Below, piece by piece: positions 1-5,294 of a DNA stretch of 6,340 bases. The notes under the pieces were generated by a model. It searched no databases. It was not told the DNA's origin and saw nothing but the letters and a program-made list of their open reading frames with translations. The translations under genes were made by a program, and so were the position numbers. Source of the stretch: Halanaerobiales bacterium (GTDB lineage: Bacteria; Bacillota; Halanaerobiia; Halanaerobiales; JADQBU01); contig JADQBU010000191.1 of NCBI GenBank assembly GCA_016278435.1, positions 1-6,340 on the forward strand, given 5' to 3'. Numbering within the stretch: the first letter of the stretch is position 1; the number at the start of each line of letters is the position of its first letter.

Positions 1-306
1 GGAACTTTTATGGAAGCAGGGGCAGCTATAATTATTCTGGCACCGGTTTTAGCACCTCTGGCTGTTGAGATGGGAGTCCATCCCCTTCATTTTGGTTTTA
101 TTATGGTTCTGAATCTGGTTATTGGGTTAATTACTCCCCCTCTGGGTTTATGCCTTTTTGTTGCCTGTGGTATTAGTAAGATTAAGCTTAATACTATTTC
201 CAGGGCGGTGCTGCCATTTTTACTGGTAGAAATTCTGGTTTTATTGATTATGACGTATTTCCCGTTTATACCGATGTTCATACCTAAAATAATGGGATTC
301 TATTAA
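1..306 (+). CDS. dctM: TRAP transporter large permease subunit DctM, C-terminal part (5' end outside window)
   Basis: This is the last ~101 residues of the large membrane subunit of a tripartite ATP-independent periplasmic (TRAP) transporter, which imports organic acids using an ion gradient together with a small membrane subunit and an extracytoplasmic binding protein. The reading frame is open from base 1, so the ATG at base 10 is an internal methionine. The visible part shows the family's C-terminal signature: a hydrophobic helix rich in Ile/Leu/Ala/Pro, then a VHPLHFGFIMVLNL-type segment, the conserved GLITPPLGLCLFVACGI loop/helix, a short polar link (SKIKLNTI), and a final hydrophobic helix ending near FIPKIMGFY. 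DctM proteins are usually about 425 residues, so roughly three quarters lies upstream, probably with the other two subunits. The stop is 15 bases before the LarA-family gene, indicating one operon. The substrate cannot be read from this part; the downstream LarA and dehydrogenase genes suggest a hydroxy acid. Confidence 0.93.
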   Translation, partial: GTFMEAGAAIIILAPVLAPLAVEMGVHPLHFGFIMVLNLVIGLITPPLGLCLFVACGISKIKLNTISRAVLPFLLVEILVLLIMTYFPFIPMFIPKIMGFY

Positions 307-321
307 AATGAGTGAAGTAGA

Positions 322-1614
322 ATGACTCTACAAAATATATGTTTACCCTATGGTGACAGCGGCATAATTAATCTTAGAGTTGAGGATAAGCATATTTCAG
401 GTATAGCAAAATTAAATAGAGTGGGGAAAATTGATTTACAGGAAGAATTAAATAAATCATTATATATACCGACTGGAACTGATTCCCTGGTGCATTTAGC
501 CGGGGGTAAGAAATCAATTTTAATAATCTGTGATGATATTACCAGACCTACTCCGGTAAAAGAGATAATTCCGGTAATTATTGAGCATTTACTACAAGCA
601 AAAATCAGCCGGGATAATATAAAAATACTGATTGCAAATGGTTCTCACCGTTCTATGAACAAAAATGAAATATATAGTAAAATCGGTTCTGCTTTAACTG
701 AAAATATTGATGTTATTAACCATGATTATAAAAACAGGAATAACCTTGTATATATTGGAGAAACAGAAAACGATGTTCCAATCTGGGTAAACCGGCTAGT
801 AGTTGAGGCTGATATGGTTATTGGGGTGGGGAATATTATACCACACCGTTACTGCGGCTGGTCCGGTGGTGGAAAGATAATAGTACCGGGAGTTTGTGGT
901 CAGGAGACTAATGAAGCAACTCATCTAATGTTAATGGGTGAAGAAGATATTAAAATAGGGTCAACAGAAAATATTGCCTTAAAAAGTATTTATCAAGTAG
1001 CAGGGAAAGTGGGTTTGAGTTTTATTGTTAATGTTATTATGAATGCTCAAAAAGAAGTAATTGACCTGGTTGCAGGTGATCCGGTAGAAGCCCACAGAGT
1101 AGGAATAGAAAAGGCCCAGAAATTTTTTAATATTCCTTTGCCAGATAAATCAGATGTAGTTTTAATAGACTCTTATCCTGCTGATTTAAATTTGTGGCAG
1201 GCGGGAAAGGCTCTGTATTCAGCCGGTGAAGCAGTCAAGGAAGGGGGAATAATTATTTTACTTACCCCCTGTCCCGAAGGAATCGGGGAACATGAGGAAT
1301 TTGCCCGGTTACTTAATAAAAGTAATTCAGAAATTTGTAGGTTACTGGATTCTGGACAGATTAGAGATAAACTTGCAGCAGCAGCAGCCTATGCTACAGG
1401 TTTAGTAAAGAAAAGGGCGAAAATAATTATTGTAAGTGATGGTTTATATAGCTGTGGATTATCCTCAGGCAGTATTAAGGTACACCCTGTTTCTGAGATA
1501 CAAAAAATATTTGATACCACTATGGAAGAATATATGGTAAATAATAGTTTAAATATTATCATAGAGGGGGGTGAGATACTGCCGGATATAGAAAATAAGT
1601 TCAAGGATGTTTAA
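322..1614 (+). CDS. larA: LarA-family (DUF2088) nickel-pincer racemase/epimerase
   Basis: A 430-residue protein of full family length. LarA of Lactobacillus plantarum interconverts L- and D-lactate by hydride transfer using a nickel-pincer nucleotide (NPN) cofactor; many homologues act on other 2-hydroxy acids. The key residues are all visible: the DDITRP motif at 71-76 (cofactor binding); GSHR with His109; PHRYCGWSGGGK with His175 and the cofactor-attaching Lys185; and EATH with His201 as the nickel ligand. They match LarA His108, His174, Lys184 and His200 with a shift of one, so the protein should be catalytically competent. Its substrate is not readable. NPN synthesis needs LarB, LarC and LarE, none of which is in the window. 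The start ATG overlaps the TGA of a five-codon reading frame (308-325) and has only a weak GAGTGAAG-like ribosome site, so translation may depend on ribosomes arriving from dctM. The second LarA-like gene at 3925 is a different paralogue, not a copy. Confidence 0.92.
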   Translation: MTLQNICLPYGDSGIINLRVEDKHISGIAKLNRVGKIDLQEELNKSLYIPTGTDSLVHLAGGKKSILIICDDITRPTPVKEIIPVIIEHLLQAKISRDNIKILIANGSHRSMNKNEIYSKIGSALTENIDVINHDYKNRNNLVYIGETENDVPIWVNRLVVEADMVIGVGNIIPHRYCGWSGGGKIIVPGVCGQETNEATHLMLMGEEDIKIGSTENIALKSIYQVAGKVGLSFIVNVIMNAQKEVIDLVAGDPVEAHRVGIEKAQKFFNIPLPDKSDVVLIDSYPADLNLWQAGKALYSAGEAVKEGGIIILLTPCPEGIGEHEEFARLLNKSNSEICRLLDSGQIRDKLAAAAAYATGLVKKRAKIIIVSDGLYSCGLSSGSIKVHPVSEIQKIFDTTMEEYMVNNSLNIIIEGGEILPDIENKFKDV

Positions 1615-1642
1615 GATAATATTTGCTTAAGGAGGTTAAAAT

Positions 1643-2497
1643 ATGCCGCTTGTTAATTCTGAATATGGCAAACTGGAAAAGGTTTTGCTCTGCCGGCCGG
1701 AATATCTATCAATTAATAATCCCATTAATGTTATAGCAGAAAAACACAGTAAAGGTGGCAAGGATGTAGACAGAGAAAGGGCCTGTAAGGAGCATGATGA
1801 ATTTGTAGAGGCTTTCAGATCTTACGATGTTGAAGTATTAATGGCTGAGACCCATCCCCGCTATCCCTATGAAGTTAATACCAGGGATTTAGGTGTAACG
1901 ACTCCCAAGGGAATTATATTTGGGAGATACCTTAAACCGGTTCACTGGGGAGAGCATAGACTGGCAGAAGTAGTCCTGAATAAATATAATATACCCAGAT
2001 TTTATAAACTGGACAGGGGCACCTTTGAAGGCGGAGATTTTATGTATATTGACGACAAAACAGCAGCTGTTGGTATGGGTATCAGAACAAATATGCTGGG
2101 GATTGAAGCTCTTAAACTGGCTCTATATGATACAGGACTGAAATTAATTCCTGTAGATTTTGATGAAGACTATCTACACCTTGATATGATATTTAATGTA
2201 GTTGGTGAAAAGGTAGCTGTAATCTGCAAAGAAGCAGTACCGGACCACCTTCTGGACTTATTAGAGAAAAAGAACTTTGAGTTAATTGAAGTTTCCAAGG
2301 AAGATGTATTTCTTCATGCCTGCAATATTTTGAGCATAGGTAATGAAACCATTTTTTCTCATCATCAGGCAAGCGAGGTAAATGAAAAGTTGAAAGTTCT
2401 CGGTTTTAATGTTGAAATAATTGACTTAAAAGAAGTTTTAAAAAGCGGTGGAGGTCCCAGATGTATGAGTTTCCCCGTTGATAGAAGATTTAACTAG
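1643..2497 (+). CDS. Compact arginine deiminase/amidinotransferase-superfamily hydrolase (probable arginine deiminase-like)
   Basis: A 284-residue guanidine-modifying enzyme (Amidinotransf fold, PF02274). Visible catalytic elements in order: N-terminal strand with CRP at 17-19; NTRD at 79-82, the position where arginine deiminases have (F/Y)TRD; FEGGD at 128-132 giving Glu129 and Asp132; LHLD at 178-181 giving catalytic His179; and GGGPRCMSFP at 269-278 with nucleophile Cys274. The GGPRCM ending and TRD are characteristic of true arginine deiminases (arginine to citrulline plus ammonia). At 284 residues, however, it is much shorter than the usual ~400-410, because the helical insertion between the N-terminal strands and the TRD motif is absent. 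Dimethylargininase and the arginine-dihydrolase domain of cyanobacterial ArgZ/AgrE have similar length and remain possible. Ornithine carbamoyltransferase downstream favours citrulline as product. No signal peptide is seen, so it is cytoplasmic. Strong AAGGAGG (1629-1635) seven bases before ATG supports this start. Confidence 0.83.
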   Translation: MPLVNSEYGKLEKVLLCRPEYLSINNPINVIAEKHSKGGKDVDRERACKEHDEFVEAFRSYDVEVLMAETHPRYPYEVNTRDLGVTTPKGIIFGRYLKPVHWGEHRLAEVVLNKYNIPRFYKLDRGTFEGGDFMYIDDKTAAVGMGIRTNMLGIEALKLALYDTGLKLIPVDFDEDYLHLDMIFNVVGEKVAVICKEAVPDHLLDLLEKKNFELIEVSKEDVFLHACNILSIGNETIFSHHQASEVNEKLKVLGFNVEIIDLKEVLKSGGGPRCMSFPVDRRFN

Positions 2498-2523
2498 TTT
2501 AAAAAATCAAAGGAGGAAATATA

Positions 2524-3906
2524 ATGTCTGAAGTTAATCCTAATTTAGATAATCAGGAACTGCTCAGTATTGATCTAAATACCGGCTCGATTCTTAAGTT
2601 TCTTATTCCGTCACTATTTGGTATATTCATGTTTCTTTTTCCTATTCCTTATCAGGGTGCAACAAGTACTCCGGTTGGGGTTGTTTCGGAATGGCTGGCA
2701 AGTGGTCTGGGAAACTTTCTACCAATATTTATTACATATGTAGTGGTAATCTCAGGTGTTTTGTCTCTGGTAAATCTTTTATTTAAACCAAAATTTATTT
2801 CCGACATACCTATATTTAAATCACTATTTGATGATACCCCTTTATTTGTTACATTCAGGATACTTGGAGCAATATTTATAGTAATAATATACAATCAGGT
2901 CGGACCGGAAATGATCTGGAGTGGGGATACGGGTGGTACAATGCTTTCGCTCGTTTCTACACTGGTCGCCTGGTTCTTTGCCGCATCTTATCTTATACCA
3001 TTTTTGATGAATTTTGGAGCCATGGATTTTACGGGCACATTAATTCGAGGTGTCATTAAACCTTTATTTACACTTCCGGGTAGGTCGGCTATCGACCTTT
3101 TGACTTCCTGGATAGGAAACTGTAATGTTGGAGTGGTATTGACCCGTGAACAACATAAAGCAGGTTATTATACAGGCCGGGAAGCTGCTCTGATTGCTAC
3201 CTGTTTTTCTGCTGTATCACTTCCGTTTGTTCTGGTAGTTGCGGCTATGCTCAAGATTGACCACGTGTTTATTCCCCTTTATCTTTCTATAACAGCAACA
3301 GGAATAATTGTGGTAACAATAATGGCCCGGATTCCTCCCCTGAGTACAATAACTGACAAATATCATCCGGATACTTCTAAACGGATAAATGAAGTTGAAC
3401 CAGAAGGTATAACAAAGTTTGAATGGGGACTTAGAAAAGCTGTAGATACTGCCAGTGAAGCACCATCTTTATCAGGTCTTATTAAGGCAGGAACTGATAC
3501 ATTTCTGGGGATAATATTTAAACTTTCTCCACTGGTAATTGCCTGGGGAACGATAGCTTTAATAATCGCCACCTTTACTCCTGTTTTTAACTGGTTATCT
3601 TATCCCTTTGCCTATTACTTAAAAATTCTGGGTGTTCCTGAGGCTTTTGCGGCAGCACCAGCAACAATAGTCGGTTTTGCTGATATGTTTATACCAGCAA
3701 TACTGGCCCAGGATATTGCATCTGAATTTACCAGGTTTGTTATTGGTGGTTTATCGATTGTGCAGATTATTTACATGACTGAGGTCGGTACTTTAATCGT
3801 TACTTCTGACATACCTCTGGATGTTAAAGACCTGTTTATTATCTTTGTTGAAAAAACCATCCTGGCAATTCCTTTACTTGTAATTGCCGCTCATCTAGTA
3901 TTATAA
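2524..3906 (+). CDS. YjiH-family membrane protein with nucleoside-recognition/gate domain, putative transporter
   Basis: A 460-residue polytopic inner-membrane protein. Hydrophobic segments are seen at about 23-42, 65-87, 108-126, 140-164, 222-243 and 249-268, followed by a polar cytoplasmic-type loop (about 273-320) and four or so further segments to the C-terminus. The stretch PGRSAIDLLTSWIGN at 185-199, followed by NVGVVLT and then GYYTGREAALIAT, is the hallmark of the YjiH group in the nucleoside-recognition/Gate (PF07670) superfamily. Transport function is inferred from fold and topology. No substrate is firmly known to me for the group, and the 'nucleoside' name is historical. It lies between the deiminase and ornithine carbamoyltransferase genes, where arginine/ornithine or citrulline exchangers are often found in arginine-deiminase operons, making an amino acid a good candidate substrate. 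AAAGGAGG (2509-2516) lies seven bases from ATG, and the gap to the preceding gene is 26 bases, so the two are probably co-transcribed. Confidence 0.88.
   Translation: MSEVNPNLDNQELLSIDLNTGSILKFLIPSLFGIFMFLFPIPYQGATSTPVGVVSEWLASGLGNFLPIFITYVVVISGVLSLVNLLFKPKFISDIPIFKSLFDDTPLFVTFRILGAIFIVIIYNQVGPEMIWSGDTGGTMLSLVSTLVAWFFAASYLIPFLMNFGAMDFTGTLIRGVIKPLFTLPGRSAIDLLTSWIGNCNVGVVLTREQHKAGYYTGREAALIATCFSAVSLPFVLVVAAMLKIDHVFIPLYLSITATGIIVVTIMARIPPLSTITDKYHPDTSKRINEVEPEGITKFEWGLRKAVDTASEAPSLSGLIKAGTDTFLGIIFKLSPLVIAWGTIALIIATFTPVFNWLSYPFAYYLKILGVPEAFAAAPATIVGFADMFIPAILAQDIASEFTRFVIGGLSIVQIIYMTEVGTLIVTSDIPLDVKDLFIIFVEKTILAIPLLVIAAHLVL
3898..3906 (+). repeat. 9-bp direct repeat GTATTATAA, copy 1
   Basis: This copy forms the last codons and stop of the YjiH-family gene (Val-Leu-stop). 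An identical copy in the same phase lies 228 bases downstream at the end of the LarA remnant. A short repeat of this kind in AT-rich DNA can arise by chance. Confidence 0.35.
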
Positions 3907-3924
3907 AGATAAGGATGTCTTGAA

Positions 3925-4134
3925 TTGGAAATAAACTATGGGAAACAAAGAATGAAACTCGATATACCTGAAGATAGGCTGGTGTGGAGTTTTTCTCCAC
4001 ATCGGCTTAATTCTGAAAAACCGGCAGCAGAAATAATTACAACTGCTCTCACTGATCCGGTGGGAACCGGAAGATTGTTTAATATGGCAGCAGAAAAAAA
4101 TGATGTGATGATAGTAGATAGGATGGTATTATAA
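3925..4134 (+). pseudogene. N-terminal remnant of a second LarA-family (DUF2088) gene
   Basis: A 69-codon frame starting at TTG, with AAGGA (3911-3915) nine bases upstream. Residues 1-64 read like the N-terminus of LarA proteins: INYGK, then MKLDIPEDRLVWSFSP, then a helix ending LTDPVGTGRLFNMA, then NDVMIVD, where intact members continue into a DDITRP-type motif. Here the match stops at that point and the frame ends with RMVL and a stop. No other frame downstream to 4197 resumes LarA homology, so roughly 350 codons carrying every active-site residue are missing. A simple frameshift is excluded; a deletion or recombination is the likely cause. The sequence differs clearly from the intact LarA at 322, so it comes from another paralogue. 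TTG is preferred over the in-frame ATG at 3952 because LarA similarity begins with residues before that ATG. A short protein may still be made, but no catalysis is expected. Confidence 0.75.
4126..4134 (+). repeat. 9-bp direct repeat GTATTATAA, copy 2
   Basis: This copy forms the last codons and stop of the LarA remnant (Val-Leu-stop), directly after LarA similarity ends. Loosely similar bases follow both copies (AAGGATGTCTTGA after copy 1, AAGGGTGTTGA after copy 2). It may mark the junction of the rearrangement that truncated the gene, or it may be chance. Confidence 0.35.
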
Positions 4135-4197
4135 GGGTGTTGAGTTAGTACCGTAGACTGAATAAACTAAGTATATACAGATTGGAGTGATTAATAA

Positions 4198-5121
4198 ATG
4201 AAGTTTGTTTTTATTGATGAAGAAGAAATAATTAAAGATGAGACTGATCTCAAACCATTAAATGATTTAGGGTCAGTTACGGTATATGATAATAAACCTG
4301 AAACTGAAGAGGAACTTCTTAAACGGGCAGAGGGTGCTGAGGTAATATTTTTTGCCCTGACAAAATTTACAAAAGAAATCCTGGAACAGCTTCCAGATTT
4401 AAAGATACTGCAATTTCTGGGTACAGGGATGTGGAATCTAGTTGATGTTGATTATGCCGCCAGCAAGGGGATAAAGGTATTAAATATTGAAGGTTATGGT
4501 AATAATGCTGTAGCCGAATATGCCATAGGACTTGCTTTTGCCCTGGCCCGGAATATTCCGGGTAAAGACCGTCAGATGCGGCAGGAAAATTGGGATCTTG
4601 GCAAAGAGGGAAGAGAAATAAGTAGTTCTACTTTTGGGATAATCGGGACAGGAAATATAGGAAGCAGTGTAGCTAAAAAAGCTCTTGCACTGGGAGCAGA
4701 GGTAATTGCATATGATATTTATGAAGCAGAAGATTTAAAAGACAGGGGAGTCCAGTATTTAGAACTGGAGGAGTTAGTAGCGAAATCGGACTTTATATCC
4801 TTACATGTTAAAGCAACAAAGGAAACTGAAAACTTAATTAATAGAAATTTGATTAATATGATGAAAAAGAGTGCTTTTCTCATTAATACAGCCAGGGCAG
4901 AACTTATTGATTATAATGCATTATATGAGGCCCTGGAAAGCAAAAAAATCGCCGGGGCCGCTCTGGATGTTTTTGCAGATGAGCCACCAACTGATTTTAG
5001 AATTTCTATGCTTAATAATGTAATAACCTCACCTCACCGGGGTTTTTATACAGAAAACGCTACCGATAATATGTTCAGAATGTCTCTTGATTCTGTCCTC
5101 AGTGAACTGAAAAGTAGCTAG
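4198..5121 (+). CDS. D-isomer-specific 2-hydroxyacid dehydrogenase, NAD-dependent
   Basis: A 307-residue cytoplasmic oxidoreductase that interconverts a D-2-hydroxy acid and the 2-oxo acid. Layout is standard: a substrate-binding domain (1-~100 plus the C-terminal tail) and an inserted Rossmann domain (~101-270). Visible elements are VAEYAIGLAFALAR at 105-118; the GTGNIG nucleotide loop at 150-155; Asp173 at the end of the second Rossmann strand, which favours NAD over NADP; Arg233 in TARAELID; Glu262 in DVFADEP; and His280 in SPHRGF. The catalytic Arg-Glu-His set is therefore complete. Length fits the family (about 310-330). The exact substrate (lactate-, glycerate- or longer-chain type) cannot be assigned; HVKATKET at 203-210 departs from the usual HxPLTxET. 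GGAGTGA (4184-4190) lies seven bases before ATG. Placement after LarA-type genes suggests it handles the D-enantiomer produced or consumed by the racemase. A weak possible terminator follows the stop. Confidence 0.92.
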   Translation: MKFVFIDEEEIIKDETDLKPLNDLGSVTVYDNKPETEEELLKRAEGAEVIFFALTKFTKEILEQLPDLKILQFLGTGMWNLVDVDYAASKGIKVLNIEGYGNNAVAEYAIGLAFALARNIPGKDRQMRQENWDLGKEGREISSSTFGIIGTGNIGSSVAKKALALGAEVIAYDIYEAEDLKDRGVQYLELEELVAKSDFISLHVKATKETENLINRNLINMMKKSAFLINTARAELIDYNALYEALESKKIAGAALDVFADEPPTDFRISMLNNVITSPHRGFYTENATDNMFRMSLDSVLSELKSS

Positions 5122-5135
5122 ATTTTATAAACATT

Positions 5136-5155
5136 AAACATCACTGTGATCTTTT
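5136..5155 (+). terminator. Weak hairpin followed by T-rich run after the dehydrogenase gene
   Basis: The perfect inverted repeat ATCAC-T-GTGAT (5140-5150) extends outward through one C/C mismatch to AAA/TTT, and is followed by CTTTTATTAT. The position, 15 bases after the stop, suits a factor-independent terminator, but the stem is short and AT-rich. It could equally be a protein-binding palindrome or let most polymerases through. Confidence 0.3.
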
Positions 5156-5167
5156 ATTATATATATG

Positions 5168-5197
5168 TTGCTTTTGTATTACAAAATTTACTTTAAT
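5168..5197 (+). promoter_or_regulatory. Candidate sigma-A-type promoter for the ornithine carbamoyltransferase gene
   Basis: TTGCTT (5168-5173) and TTTAAT (5192-5197) are separated by 18 bases and resemble the -35 TTGACA and -10 TATAAT elements (4/6 and 5/6 matches). Transcription would start near 5204, giving a leader of about 90 bases. It lies in the only large gap of the window, so the last gene may have its own promoter in addition to read-through. AT-rich sequence makes chance matches common. Confidence 0.4.
5172..5186. promoter_or_regulatory. Candidate GntR/FadR-subfamily operator, TTTTGTATTACAAAA
   Basis: This is a perfect 15-bp inverted repeat around a central T. Its core TTGTATTACAA fits the published FadR-subfamily GntR operator pattern (T.GT...AC.A) at every fixed position. 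It occupies the spacer of the candidate promoter, touching the -35 box and ending five bases before the -10 box, where a bound repressor would block polymerase. FadR-subfamily regulators often control organic- or hydroxy-acid and amino-acid catabolic genes. No regulator gene is in the window. Confidence 0.45.
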
Positions 5198-5212
5198 CCG
5201 ACTGTTTGATAA

Positions 5213-5245
5213 GGACACTGCTTAAGAGAGGTAGCCATAGTATCC
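5213..5245 (+). promoter_or_regulatory. Possible leader hairpin upstream of ornithine carbamoyltransferase
   Basis: GGACACTGCT (from 5213) can pair with AGCCATAGTATCC (ending 5245): GGA with TCC, one C/A mismatch, ACT with AGT, a three-base bulge (CAT), then GCT with AGC closing a ten-base purine-rich loop. It would fall in the leader RNA if the promoter above is real. No known riboswitch or T-box signature is recognised and there is no U-run after it, so a role is unproven. Confidence 0.22.
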
Positions 5246-5294
5246 AGGTAGAAAGTAAAATAGAAAAACAAAATTTATAAGGAGGAGATAATAT

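Noticed and set aside
87..281. Minus-strand open frames opposite dctM, larA and the YjiH-family gene
   Set aside because: They lie wholly inside well-supported plus-strand genes, have no ribosome sites of note, and resemble no family I recognise.
4140..4168. Possible promoter TTGAGT-17-TAAACT before the dehydrogenase gene
   Set aside because: The -10 element matches only 4 of 6 positions, the gap is just 63 bases, and there is no supporting operator or conservation; read-through from upstream is enough to explain expression.
3925..4197. Simple frameshift in the second LarA gene, with the rest in another frame
   Set aside because: Reading all three forward frames from 4100 to 4197 gives early stops and no DDITRP-like or later LarA motif, so the missing part is not present.
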